A stretch of 64,000 nt of DNA from Ahaetulla prasina (GCF_028640845.1 NC_080540.1:51380561-51444560); one strand, 5' to 3'; shown: positions 44,071 through 55,453, counted from the first letter of the stretch. Numbers and translations are program-made. Notes: a model not told the origin generated them from the sequence alone.

Positions 44071-44529
44071 GTTTTAGAGACTACTTTGCAAAGCATCATT
44101 CAGTTGCTCATTGCTTTAAATTAACGCTCATGTTTCAATTCATATTCAGACTTTAGGGAGAATGGAGAGAGTTTGTCAAGGGTTCTTATTTGGATATTAC
44201 TCACAGATCTTCCTTTCCCCCTATTTCTTCCTTTACCATCTTTCCTTTTTCTTTCCCCTTCTATAAAGCCATCCTCAATTAAAAAAAATAATCCTGGGGA
44301 AAACAGAAAGTCAACTTCTTTGGAGAGACAGAGTTGCTTTACTATTCAAGGAAATGTTTCACCTCTAATGTTCTGGTGGAATGATAAACATAAAGTTTAG
44401 TTTTCAACGTATTATATAAGTAGAATTTCATAGAAGAGGCTTGTTGGGAAAACAAGAATTGGTTTCCATTTATTCAGATCAACCAGCCTAGGGTGAAATT
44501 ATCAAATGGTTTAAGGGTAACTGTTGTGC
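44071..44529. other. No recognisable feature
   Basis: No repeat family or exon supported. Confidence 0.4.
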
Positions 44530-44776
44530 TACACCAAAAATTCTTATAGTAATAGATTTATATACCATTTCACAGTGCTTTACAGCTCTCTCTAAGCAGT
44601 TTACAGAGACATCATATTGGCGCCAACAATCTGGGTCCTCATTTTACCGACCTCGGAAGGCTGAAAGGCTGAGTCAACTTGAGCCTGGTGAGATTCAAAC
44701 TGCCAAGTTGCAGACAGCTAGAGGTCAGCAGAAATAGCCTGCAGTACTGCACTCTAACCACTGCACCACCATGGCT
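44530..44776 (-). mobile_element. tRNA-derived SINE, family C
   Basis: On the minus strand the head reads GAGCCATGGTGGTGCAGTGG, with a B-box-like AGTTTGAATCTC, then CTCAAGTTGACTCAGCC and GGTAAAATGAGGACCCAGAT, which family B also has. The end reads AAATGGTATATAAATC. The shared middle suggests families B and C are related. Confidence 0.82.
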
Positions 44777-44810
44777 CAATGTATTGTTTCTTCAATTCTC
44801 AAAAAGTATA

Positions 44811-45281
44811 TACCATATTTTTTGGGAATATAAGACACACCTAAATTTAGAAGAGGAAATCAACAACAACAAAAAGTTTTTTGGCTTCCATGCGCCCCAT
44901 TTTTGGGTCTTTTTCGGGCCTTTTCCAGCATTTTTTCGGCCCATTTTCAAGGGCTTTTTTAGCCTATTTTGGAGGCTTTTTTCAGCAAGTTTTTGAGGCT
45001 TTTTTTAGGCCATTTTTTTCTAAAAAATTGGCACACACAAAAAAAGCCTTGAAAACAGGCTGAAAAAAGCCTCAAAAATGGACCATAAAGCCTTGAAAAT
45101 CGGCTATAAAAGGCCTGAAAAAGTCCAAAAAAAGGCCCGAAAATGGGGCATGTGGAGGTAAAAAAAAACTGGCTGGTGGGTGGGTGGGACTTCAGCAATA
45201 TTCAATCTATAAGATGCACAGACATTTTTACACCCTTTTCGGAGACACAAAAGTGAGCATGATAATCCGAAAAATACGGTA
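44811..45281. mobile_element. TA-flanked foldback element, 471 bp
   Basis: TACCATATTTTTTGGGAATATAAG at the left and ATAATCCGAAAAATACGGTA at the right form imperfect inverted termini with TA at both edges. The interior (about 44885-45165) is a long imperfect palindrome of GGCCTTTTT/AAAAAGGCC phrases. No transposase. TA flanks suggest Tc1/mariner-type mobilisation, but this is inference. Confidence 0.75.
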
Positions 45282-45364
45282 AATGCAATAAATTAAATTA
45301 AAAGAACACATGTTCTGATCTTTATTTCTATATGAAGTGTTGGACTTTTCCCAATTTTCTGAAT

Positions 45365-45627
45365 TTTTTTTTATTTTTTTTTACATTTATATCCCGCCCT
45401 TCTCCGAAGATTCAGGGCGGCTTACAGTGTATAAGGCAATAGTCTCATTCTATTTGTATATTTACAAAGTCAACTTATTGCCCCCCCCAAAAAATCTGGG
45501 TCCTCATTTTACCTACCTTATAAAGGATGGAAGGCTGAATCAACCTTGGGCCGGGCTTGAACCTGCAGTAATTGCAGGCTACTGTGTTCTAATAATAGGC
45601 TCCTTACAGCCTGAGCTATTCCGGCCC
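45365..45627 (-). mobile_element. tRNA-derived SINE, family B
   Basis: Antisense copy: T-rich start, ATATCCCGCCCTTCTCCGAA (45391-45410), CCTTATAAAGGATGGAAGGC (45516-45535), and a tRNA-like head ending AGCTATTCCGGCCC. Nearly complete. Confidence 0.88.
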
Positions 45628-46264
45628 ATTTCACGATGGGCCGGAATTAACACGATGACCACAATGTAGCAATGACAAATAGCTTTAAACATTAGCTACA
45701 TTAGCAAGTTATAGCTTGTAGCAAATTCTGAATAGGAAAACCTCGAAGTTAGAGACATCCCATGCAGTTCACATGTTTCTAATTGCATTTGTGTGTAATG
45801 TAATTTTGTTACATCTCTGCATATTTAGAAACCAGACAGCCCATCTCCAGTATCGTCTATTGTATTGCACATCTGGCAGTCAGCCTTCACCAGACACAGC
45901 ACAGGGGATCAGGAATGAGAGAGAGAAGAATAGCTCAGAGATGCTGCTTGAAGCTACTAATTGCCTGCCTAATGGCACAAACAACCACATTTAAATGCTA
46001 TCCTCCAGTCTGGGAACTGGCAAAATAGGATGCTGGAATAATCTGTTTTGCTCTTATTGCCAATCTTTATTCTGCCACAGTAACAAGACCAGTGAGTGAT
46101 GCTTCCTTACTGTTTTAATGAATGACAAGGAAGGGAAAGTGATTGGTGAATACCCCAGCTTCGTCTTCTTTCTCAAATATCACCATGTGCCAATGCAAAG
46201 CAGCTAACAATTGTCTCAGTTTAAAGTATGGAGGACATGTGTTACATGGAACTTTACAGTGGTT
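45628..46264. other. No recognisable feature
   Basis: No repeat or exon supported. Confidence 0.4.
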
Positions 46265-46272
46265 GGTGTCAG

Positions 46273-46638
46273 CAGTGGTGGGATTCAAATAATTTAACAA
46301 CCGGTTCTCTGCCCTAATGACCAGCTAGGTAGCTGTGGCTTGGTGGTCATGTGACCATGTGGGAATGCTCAACTCAACATCACTCACATCGAAGGGCGCT
46401 TTGCCTTAGCTGTTACAATGTAATAAGGGTTAACCAGAGAGGCAGTTTCTGTAATCAGGGCAATAAAGATTAGGCTAGAAACACCAGAATGTTTCCTTCC
46501 TGCCTTCCTTACAGGATTAGCCCTGTAAAATGGAATAAAACAAAATAAGATTTCTTCCAACAACTGGTTCTCTGAACTGCTTAGAAAGTTAACAACCGGT
46601 TCCCCGAATAGGTGCGAACTAGCTGAATCCCACCACTG
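46273..46638. mobile_element. hAT-like element, 366 bp, best-preserved termini
   Basis: Perfect 15-bp terminal inverted repeat CAGTGGTGGGATTCA/TGAATCCCACCACTG with exact 8-bp duplication GGTGTCAG (46265-46272 and 46639-46646). AACCGGTTCTC lies near the left end and AACCGGTTCC near the right, mirroring each other. No coding capacity. Confidence 0.95.
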
Positions 46639-46640
46639 GG

Positions 46641-47340
46641 TGTCAGGGTTCTGATGGATGCCCTAATTAAATCATGAGCCTTGGAGCCAAGCTTCAAAAG
46701 AAATCCAGTTATTTATTAGAAGTTTCATGTCGGCATGTTTCCAAATGAAGCCAACTCTGACCCCACTTAATTTATGGTCCTAATATGACCCTGTTTCCCC
46801 CCTCCCCTCAGGGTGTGTCATCAATCACATTCACCAATGGAGCAATTTTGCGGGTTGTAGAGCTCACTCCCCTCAAGCCACTGTGGGTAGGAGACAGCCT
46901 TGAGAAAGATATGTCTGGAATGTGCGCCTGTCTTTGGCTGCCATGCTACTTTGTCGGTTTCCCATCCCCCTTGCCTTTAGCAACTTGAGAGCAGGCCAGG
47001 ATGCTTTGCGAGTTAAGAGTTAGTTCTTCAAGTTGCCCAACAAAGAGAACTTAGGATATGGAACACAATGAACCAGAACAACATGGTGAGCTGATCAGAG
47101 TTGCTTCTTTATTGTTCTGAATCTTGCCAGACATTACATTCACTTGGGAGCAGCCATGTAAAAACTTCAAGAATTCTAGGGAGTGACTGGCCTCTGATGC
47201 TTCCTTCCCAAGACTCCAAACTCTCCTGTCTTCACCCTACTCTACTTGGAGATTACACCATAGGAACTGCTCTGTGCCTGTTAAGCTGGGCTATTGATGA
47301 ACAGGGGTCAAATATTTTTCTGAAAGTGTCTTAAAACCAT
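46641..47340 (-). mobile_element. Possible LTR remnant
   Basis: On the minus strand 46641 is the end of a segment reading AATAAATAACTGG (near 46710), then about 60 bases to GAACCCTGACA, resembling an LTR polyadenylation site and terminus. The other boundary is unclear and no coding sequence accompanies it. Low confidence. Confidence 0.3.
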
Positions 47341-47496
47341 CCAGCTGGTAGTACAGAAGAGACAGGTCAGTCTGCCCTTCTAGCCAAGTCCTCCTTTGAG
47401 CCTGTGAGCCTTTGAGCTGTCAGGCAAAAAAGTCAAGCTGCTCTTTTAAAAGAATCTTAAACCTGTGCTCAGAAATAGCCCGACAGACAGATCACA

Positions 47497-47592
47497 GGAA
47501 GGAAGGAAGGAAGGAAGGAAGGAAGGAAGGAAGGAAGGAAGGAAGGAAGGAAGGAAGGAAGGAAGGAAGGAAGGAAGGAAGGAAGGAAGGAA
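47497..47592. repeat. (GGAA)n microsatellite
   Basis: About 24 uninterrupted GGAA/AAGG units; overlapping open frames are artefacts. Confidence 0.97.
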
Positions 47593-47599
47593 ATGAAGG

Positions 47600-48355
47600 A
47601 ACGAAGGTGGGTGAAGTAGGAGAAAGTGATAGATAATTATCAAGTTCCAGCTTTGACTAGAGCTGCAAGAAAATACCTGACAGAGAAGACCTTGGCTGAC
47701 AGCACCCATAAACAGCCCATGGCTGTTGGCAAAATGGCATTATAAAAAAGTAAAAAGTCACATGAAATCTCTTATCATCAGCAGTAATAGCAGGAAACCT
47801 GCACTGAAATTGTGCACAACTAACAGAACCTGCCTCTCTCTCTCCTATTTTAAATTGACCTTGTGTGTAGCCCAAGGCGAGCACTCTTTTAAGAGTATTA
47901 AATCCATGTTTAAAACAACAAATCTAGCACACTTTCAAAGCAGCATTAAACTTGTGTACATTAAGTGCCCGGGCATGAACTGACAAGGGATTTGGGAAGC
48001 TCTCATCAGGCACTAGGCAGTCAGATCTTTGTGCAAAAGCCAGGTTGAAGCCAAAATGCTTCATGACTGGAAGAGACAGAGTGTGCTCAACAGCTATCTA
48101 AAGTGTCCAATGAAGCTGGGGAGATCCTAGATATTTTCCTTGTCATCAACTACGTTGTTGGTGAAGCATCCTAGATCATATCCATAGCAACGGTTGTGTT
48201 GGGAGAGGAAGAATAATGTTATTTTTATAACTGGGGCAGCGGAAGAGGACTTTAAGCTGACTCATCTATGGACTTGACAGAAAATGAGATCACCACCACT
48301 GACAAATTACTGGGTCAAAGTTGTGCTACTCTAAAGAGGATGTGATGATGAGCCC
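47600..48355. other. No recognisable feature
   Basis: No repeat family or exon supported. Confidence 0.4.
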
Positions 48356-48361
48356 TAAGTA

Positions 48362-48845
48362 GTGAGAACAGGTGAAGATTATGCTTGGATGCAAGGAAAA
48401 AAAGAGAAAAAAGACAACTTAGAACTACGCAGACTTCAATCTGACCTAAGCATAATACACAAAATTATCTACCACAATGTCCTATCTGTCAATGACTACT
48501 TCAGCTTCAACCACAACAATACACGAGTAAATAATAGATACAAACTCAAGGTAAACCGCTCCAAACTTCATTGCAGAAAATATGACTTCAGTAACAGAGT
48601 GGTCAATGCCTGTAATGCACTACCTGACTCTGTAGTTTCTTCCCCAAACCCCCAAAACTTTAAGCTTAAACTGTCTACTGTTGACCTCACTCCATTCCTA
48701 AGAGGTCTGTAAGGCACCAGGGTGCCTACCATCCCTGTCGTAATATTCCTTTTTTACTTCCTCTTTTCATGTATCCAAGTTATGTTTATACTTTTACCTG
48801 TTATCTTATATATGATTGACAAATAAATAAATAAATAAATAATAT
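48362..48845 (+). mobile_element. LINE 3' end with ORF2 C-terminus
   Basis: The frame 48362-48712 carries NLELRRLQSDLSIIHKI, KLHCRKYDFSNRVVNACNAL and NPQNFKLKLSTVD, then stop. The pattern RKYDFSNRVVN-x-x-N-x-LP is the C-terminus of a CR1/L2-related LINE, distinct from the other CR1 copies here. The 3' UTR ends in (AAATA)n-like repeats at 48822-48842. 9335-9500 is a second 3' end of this family. Confidence 0.78.
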
Positions 48846-48874
48846 GATGTTATGCTTTAAGATTCACTTATTAC

Positions 48875-49182
48875 CTTCACAAGTCTCCTAAGAGCTTTTC
48901 TTTGTTGGTATTTGAATTTTTCTACTATTTTCATGAGGCCAAGCTGTGTTTTAAGCACCCTTATCCTGCTCTTTTCTCTACTGTAAAACAGGTCAGCAGC
49001 AAAATTCAGAGGGAAGCAAAGAAACTCTGGACAATTCATTATTATGTCAGAAGCTCCTTCTATCTCTGCAGCAATGGTTAGAATTTCACAAAGGATCAAT
49101 AGTGAAGAAAGGTTCTCAGCCTTTCCCTCTGTGGCTGATATAGGGACATTATCAAGTAATTCATGCAGAACAATCAAATTTT
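48875..49182 (-). CDS. Candidate host-gene exon, unrecognised protein
   Basis: A minus-strand frame of 102 codons plus two bases, bounded by an acceptor-like CCTATTTTTATAG (upstream edge at 49183) and a donor-like AAG|GTAATA (downstream edge at 48875/48874). The peptide is helix-prone and leucine-rich (SSLLILCEILTIAAEIEG, IIMNCPEFLCFPLNFAADLF, KFKYQQRKALRRLVK) with no repeats or transposon motifs. This would suit an armadillo/HEAT-like helical protein, but I recognise no family. No neighbouring exon was found. It could also be an old retrogene piece or a chance frame. Confidence 0.4.
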
Positions 49183-49189
49183 CTATAAA

Positions 49190-49789
49190 AATAGGTCTTG
49201 CTGTCCTTACCTTTTAATTTTCTTTTTAAAACAATTATGTAATCTACTTAAACATAAACATAAATAAGATTTTTGTCCTTGAAATTCTGTAGTGAAAAAT
49301 GAAATATGATAATGTAACAAGGTATAATGAGGAATAATGAGAACACGGTAAGTGTTCTTATGATCACTAATTAAGAGAAAAGGAAGCCGTCAAATTTAAG
49401 CTTATCGCTTATGTGCTGCAAATATCCAGAAACCTACCTGTATTTCTTTGATGCAAGCTAGTTGTTGCCCCCATTTTTGTAACTCAAAAACAATTACATT
49501 TAAAACAATTAGATAAGCCACCATTTCCTGTAATTCAAATAAATTCACATAGAGCATTTCCTATTGTAAATAGAGGGCAAATGTTTAAAATAGCAACTGT
49601 TTAAAAATCAGAGTGGCTTGCTAATGCCATGCAGAAGAAATCAGAAGGCAACAAAAAGAGGTGGGGTAATGTAATGTCTATTTTTAAAATGGAGTGGAGT
49701 GTTGAGCAACAGTGCAATAAAAGAGGGGGCAAACCCCAGTACTTCCAGACCTGAAGAAATATCTGACATTCTTTTATGCTTGACCTCTC
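49190..49789. other. No recognisable feature
   Basis: AT-rich; if 48875-49182 is an exon, this would be upstream intron. Confidence 0.4.
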
Positions 49790-50008
49790 TTAGTATCTAG
49801 AAGAAGCATAAGACTAAAAATCGGGAATTCTAGTCCCGCCTTAAGCATGAAAGCCGGTTGGGTGAATTTAGATCCATTCTCTGGATCAGTCCAACCCACC
49901 AAACAGGGTTGTTGTTGTGGGGAAAATAGAAGGAGAAAGGATTATTAAGTGTGATTGCTGCTTTGAGTTATTTATAAAGATAACAAAGGCAGGATAAAAA
50001 GTAAAATA
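49790..50008 (+). mobile_element. Sauria SINE, diverged
   Basis: TTCTAGTCCCGCCTTAAGCA (49829-49848) includes the B-box region. It is followed by GAAAGCCGGTTGGGTGA, GGTTGTTGTTGTGGGGAAAA and a TTATTTATAAAGATAACAAAGGC-like end, all Sauria SINE landmarks. The Bov-B-like 3' end is typical of the family. The A-box end is eroded. Confidence 0.88.
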
Positions 50009-50009
50009 G

Positions 50010-50681
50010 CATAACAAAATAATCATGGATACTCTAGTGGGCTAGAAATTAATTGCCATTTTCCCGCAAGAACTAGCCAATTTTTCTTGCTCCTTCCTCC
50101 TCTACTTTTACACTAGAACACAAGCTAGTTTATAGAATAAGTGGAGATATGAAAGAGAGTAGGGAGCCAAGATCTCCAGGCAGGGAGGATTAATAGGCCT
50201 GTGTGGGGCCACTCGTGGCTACGTTAACCATAGTACTCACTCAGATTTTGATTATGGTAATTTTATTTAATTATTTGATTTTTGTGCCACCCATTTCACT
50301 ATTGAAGCATCTCCTCTTTAAGTCTGTATGACATTTATATCAAACGGACTGAGGAAAAACTTTCCTGACTAAGAATGTTTGGATGTCTACTTATGTGCAT
50401 GGACCACTGACACTTCAAAAAAACAACAACACCAATAATGTTGAGCAATCTTTGATTGCAAAGTGGTGAACAGCTTGAAAGTTGGAAAACATAGTGCAAG
50501 ACTTTTAAAGTAGAAATTGCTGACCTGCTGAGTGTGTACACAATCACGATCTGCTTGTTGCTGCTGCAGTAGGTGTTGTTTTTAAGGAGAAAAATAAAGA
50601 AATAGATGATACAAAAAGAAGAATCTGATAAAGGTAGTGAAAAATGGATGGATAAACAACAAAAGTAAAATATAATAAAAC
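50010..50681. other. No recognisable feature
   Basis: No repeat family or exon supported. Confidence 0.4.
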
Positions 50682-51079
50682 TACCGTATATACTCGAATA
50701 TAAGCCGATCCGAGTATAAGCCGAGGTCCCCAATTTTACCCCAAAAACTGGGGTAAACTGGGGACTCGAGTATAAGCCGAGGGTGGGAAATGAGGCACCT
50801 ACCGGTTGGGGAAACCCTCCCTCCCTCAGCTGAGAAGGCTGGCGGCTCCCCCGCCCCGCCCTCTCACTGCACCGGCAGGGATTCCGTCCGGTAAAATGTG
50901 AAAAAAAGAAAAAAAAAAACTCGAGTACAAGCCGTATATACTCGAGTATAAGCCGAGGGGCTTAAAAAAAAAAACAAACTTGAGTATAAGCCGTATAGAC
51001 CCGAGTATAAGCCGAGGGGACGTTTTTCAGCACAAAAAACGTGCTGAAAAACTCGGCTTATACTCGAGTATATACGGTA
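50682..51079. mobile_element. TA-flanked inverted-repeat element, 398 bp
   Basis: Termini TACCGTATATACTCG and CGAGTATATACGGTA are perfect inverted repeats. The interior has several CGAGTATAAGCCGAG-type repeats, a GC-rich segment and a subterminal hairpin (51023-51051, 11-bp stem, AAAAAAC loop) also present at 62682-62708. No coding sequence. Confidence 0.85.
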
Positions 51080-51273
51080 ATACATTTCAATGCATCATTG
51101 GAAGCCTGCAATATCGTAAGTTATTTCATATCTATTTTCCAATCAGGTATTGTTACTGCTTTCATTATCATTATTAGCAATGCCTAGTTATTCAACATTC
51201 CGCTCTAAATATCCATGTCCATTTACAATGCATCCTTAAGATCCCTGTAAATTGTGCTAGTTGTACTCTGTAG

Positions 51274-51401
51274 CAGGGATCTCCAACCTTGGCAACTTTA
51301 AGACTTGTGGATTTCAACTCCCAGAGTCCTTCAGCCAGCAAAGCTGAGTTGTGGGAGTTGAAGTCCACAAGTCTTAAAGTTGCCAAGGTTGGAGACCCCT
51401 G
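51274..51401. mobile_element. hAT-like hairpin element, 128 bp
   Basis: Almost a perfect hairpin: the left arm CAGGGATCTCCAACCTTGGC... is complementary to the right arm ...GCCAAGGTTGGAGACCCCTG over more than 50 bp. Flanks CTCTGTAG (51266-51273) and CTCTATAT (51402-51409) agree at 6 of 8. Sibling at 26558. Confidence 0.88.
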
Positions 51402-51409
51402 CTCTATAT

Positions 51410-52094
51410 TGTTTTAATCTGAAATATACACACAAACACATTTAAGTGCCTGAATTCCATGTTACCAAGGGAATTGTCATTGGGTCTATCCACCCTAATC
51501 TAATTTTCTCAATTCAAATATTTCAAAGAAAGAGACACAGAGATAAATTCTGTACTGGATCTCTTTCCAATAATAAAAAAGTCACCTCAGAACAAATTTC
51601 TAGAGCTCCAAATTAAAGTTTATATCTGTTCAGTTGGAGTTCTACTCATCAAAGTAATCTGTGTGGCCTTCTGATTTGTTTTCCTTTCACAGGCCTAAGG
51701 TCACCTAAGTACTAGCTCCAGGGGTTTCTCTTTCAACATTTCATTCAGAAACATGAAAGGAATGGGTGCCCACTCCTTCAAAACCATGTTCATCCAGGAC
51801 AGATTTACAGCTGCAGTTGTCACAGTAACTCCAGGCAAGCGATCTCCCTATTTTACTGCTTTATCTATCTTGCCTCGGCTGCAATTCCAAGTGTCTTCCA
51901 AATATCGCAGAATTGTCTTTCTCCCTAGAATGGCCTATAGTAATAAGATCTCAGACATGCAATGGGAATTCTGAAAGGAGATAACTGTAGAGTTTTCAAA
52001 AGGGTAGAGCAGGATGGCTAGACATTAACTGTCGAGACACAACTTCAGCTGAAAGAGGGAAGGGGATGTTTCAGAAATAGTTACTGACTGACTC
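51410..52094. other. No recognisable feature
   Basis: No repeat family or exon supported. Confidence 0.4.
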
Positions 52095-52097
52095 ATT

Positions 52098-52300
52098 CCA
52101 CTATTTAAGAAGGCCAGGCCCAAGGTTGACTCAGCCTTCCATCCTTTATAAGGTAGGTAAAATGAGGACCCAGATTGTTGGAGGGGCAATAAGTTGACTT
52201 TGTATATAAATATACAAATAGGATGAGACTATTGCCTTACACAATGTAAGCCGCCCTGAGTCTTCGGAGAAGGGCAAGTTATAAATGTAAAAAAAAATAT
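52098..52300 (+). mobile_element. tRNA-derived SINE, family B, lacking the tRNA head
   Basis: Begins at CCAGGCCCAAGGTTGACTC, so the promoter boxes are missing, and runs to the TAAGCCGCCCTGAGTCTTCG end and an A-rich tail. Truncated at its 5' side. Confidence 0.85.
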
Positions 52301-52420
52301 AAAATATTGGGACACCTGTTTCCATGCCATTTTTTTTAACCTACATGCTCCATAGGTTATTTTTTTTCTCCTGCTGCTTCAGCAATATTCACTGTAACAT
52401 GAATTTTCTGGGGTCTATGG

Positions 52421-52934
52421 CAGGAATGAAATGTAAAATTTGTTACTACTGGTTCTGTGGGCGTGGCTTGGTGGGGGGGGTAATGTGACTGGGTGGGCAT
52501 TTTTGTTTTACTTTTAAAAGCATTTTTTCTACAATCTCTTCTGCATTAAAAATGCTTTTAAAAGCCTGTGATGATCAAGCAATTCAGCTGGGATCACCAG
52601 AGGAAAAAAAGCTTTTAAAGAGTTCTGGTGATCCCAGCTGAGTTGCCTGATAGCCAGAACCTTTTAAAAGCTTTTTTTTTTTTACAACCTCTTCGGCCAA
52701 AGAGGTTGTAGAAAAAAAGTGCTTTTAAAGGGTTCTGATGATCCCAGCTGAGCCGCACGATCATCAGAGGCTTTTTTATTACTTTTTTTTAAAAAGTAAA
52801 AGTTTTATTTCGGACGAAGAAAAAATGCTTTTAAAAGTTAAAAAAAAAAAAAACCTCTGATGATCATGCAGCTCAGCTGGGGTGGGAAGCCAGGGATCGA
52901 GCGATCTGGTCTGAACCGGGAGCATTTCACCCCG
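52421..52934 (+). mobile_element. hAT-like element, 514 bp
   Basis: Starts CAGGAATGAAATG and ends GCATTTCACCCCG. Flanks GTCTATGG (52413-52420) and GTCTACGG (52935-52942) differ at one base. The interior holds repeated TTTTAAAAG and GATGATC phrases in direct and inverted orientation. The right end matches that of 3759-4649. Confidence 0.85.
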
Positions 52935-53054
52935 GTCTACGGTGAAAAAAAGGATGCTAGGTAGTCAGCTAGATATTAATCATACTGCACAAAGAGCAAA
53001 GGAAACAATAATGTTGGTGAACTTAAAACAAGTGCAATGCAAAATATTCCAGAT

Positions 53055-53405
53055 CAAGTTACATTCTTGTATTGCCACAAAGTGGTATAGTTTCAAATAA
53101 AAATAGCAGTTTTGGTAATATGTTTATCTTTATTAACACTACTTTTCCCATTAGTGATAGTTGCAGATTTCTCAATTTCTCCAAGTCTATTTCAATTTGT
53201 TTTTGCCATTTATAATAATTATCTTCCTTCAGAGTTGCACATCTTGATATCAGATGAATGCTCAAATTTTTCACTTTTTTTCACAATCTGGATGTCCAGT
53301 TTCTCCATTATCTCCCTTTTTTGATTTTCTCTCATATTTTTAACTAGTATTTTTGTTTTGTCCTTATTTATTTTCAATCCTGCTACTTTTCCATAATCCA
53401 TGTTA
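53055..53405 (-). mobile_element. L1 ORF2 fragment, antisense
   Basis: The minus strand encodes VAGLKINKDKTKILVKNM (the end of the RT domain) and, after a shift and apparent internal deletion, LSLMGKVVLIKINILPKLLF, a conserved L1 ORF2 segment. Neither end of the element is present. An old L1 copy. Confidence 0.75.
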
Positions 53406-53489
53406 AAACCATAAGTGGCTTTAAGCTGTCATAAGTGATACCAAAAGCTCAATTTGATGTTAGATTAAAAATGGAAGAATAATTCATTT

Positions 53490-53521
53490 CCTCCCTCCCT
53501 CCCTCCCTCCCTCCCTCTCCC

Positions 53522-53596
<75 letters not shown>

Positions 53597-53598
53597 TC
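53490..53598. repeat. (CCCT)n then (CTTT)n microsatellite
   Basis: About 28 bp of CCCT repeats passing into about 76 bp of CTTT repeats. Confidence 0.97.
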
Positions 53599-53599
53599 A

Positions 53600-55453
53600 A
53601 TTTTTTTGGACTCGTAACCTGGAGACATTTGCCCTTTAACTTAAATAAATAATTTCATCTCAGCCTAATTGAGGTTGATGGGATTTCCTTCATTCAGGTA
53701 GTTTACATTGCTCTTCTCGAAGTTCCAATAGTTGAAGAAAGTTTTGGAGCAATTCAAAGAGAGGCAGTATGGTGGCTTAACCTCATTCTTTAGCAGTGTG
53801 CATTTCCTTTTGCCAAGCAGCTTTTGAAGATTTTCAGAGGTGAATTAAATACCATGTAAAAGAGAGGAGAGGATTGCAGTTGAAGGAAATGCAGTCAGTA
53901 CGAAAGAAAGGTTAATTTTTCCCGTTCCTGTCTTTAAAAATCCCTGTCACTGCAAATCTCAATTGCCATTAGGAAAAATGCCTCATTGACACCAGTGTGA
54001 TTTTTTTTCTCTAATATTACAGAAAATACTGTGGAAGGGATGGGATAATTTTGCAGATCATGGACAAGAATGGGAGGATTAAATTTTAATATTGTGAGCC
54101 ACTCAGAGTTACCCTGTAGTAAGATGGGCAGCCAATAAATTTAATAAATAAAATCATCACTACTTGCTTGCTTGCTGTGATGCCTATGACTGATTACACC
54201 CCAGCATGCATTCACTAACAAATTCACTTAACTAAAATTCATTTACTAAAAATGAAAAAAAAAAAAGGACAGCTCATCATGTGCTTGCCATGATATTTAA
54301 CTAAATTCAGAATTAAGAGGTAAAGAAAGAGAAATTAAAGAGCTTTGCACATCTTTAAGAATAACAGATACCTCAACTGGAAAAGTATAACCCTTGGAGT
54401 TTGTTTAGGTCTTTATCATCAGCTTGGTTACCAAACCAATAAGAAATGTGAATAAATTCATGAAGATTATTTTATGATATCATCACCACTATTACCTATG
54501 CTGTTAACGGTGTTATAAAATAGCACAATTTATAATCTGCGAAAGCATACTTTGATGGATTTCTCTGCAGCATAAAAGTGCACAGAACACCCATGGCTGT
54601 AGTTTTATTTATAAACTTGATAGTTTTATTTTATTTCGTTCATTCATTTGATTTAGGTGCCTGCTAACTCAAGACTGAATTTGGGTGGCTCACAGTATGA
54701 GAACAAAATAAAAAACGTGCAATATATAGCCTACATAGAAAAAAAAATTACGGTTTTCCCAGTCCTCTTTCATTAGTAGCCCCTGGCAAGCACAGCAGGG
54801 TATTTCCAATCTCAGCAGGATTTATTGTTTCAGCCATTCTAGAATGGCATGGGATGTCTTGCCATTGCCAAGCAAACATGCAAGGAGGGTTGGCTCAATC
54901 TGCAGCAGATGCCAAATGCTGACATTTGATGATTATATATCAATCTTAAATTGAGATGTTCCAATTTATATTAAACTTACACTTGATCCTAAATGTGCGA
55001 AGCAGCCGGTAACTTCTTTAAAATCGAAGGGGGGTGGGGACACACAATCAAATAAATCTACAATTTGAAAAAAGGAAACTCTGGCCACTGCTACATTGTT
55101 AATATGCTTTTACAGTTGCATTGGCTTTTACAGTTCTGCGGCATGCTGTACGTGAAACTTTATTATGGCACGATTCTGTGAAATGCCATTAGTTAAACTA
55201 GTTGACATCTGAACTTGTGACTTGCACGGCCTCTTTCTGACACTGCATGCAGAGCTGAATAAAGGCAGGGTTGAAAAGCATGAGTAGGCTAAGTTTATAT
55301 GACAGTAAATATGCAAATCCCATGTTTATGTTTTGGATGCCGGTGTAAAATAATAATATATGAAAATCCTTCTAATACCGAATTGTACCTACCATTTCTT
55401 TCTCACATAAATAATTTGTCTGAATATTCTTCTTGAAGTTTCTCACAATTCCC
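53600..55453. other. Mostly unannotated; two possible LINE 3' ends
   Basis: 54090-54150 reads TGTGAGCCACTCAGAGTTACC...AATAAATTTAATAAATAAA, an L2/CR1-style 3' end. 54640-54725 holds a similar end in antisense (GGGTGGCTCACAGTATGAG). The remainder is without recognised features. Confidence 0.4.

Noticed and set aside
47412..47709. Frames rich in repeated KEGR or LPSF units
   Set aside because: Artefacts of the (GGAA)n tract at 47497-47592.
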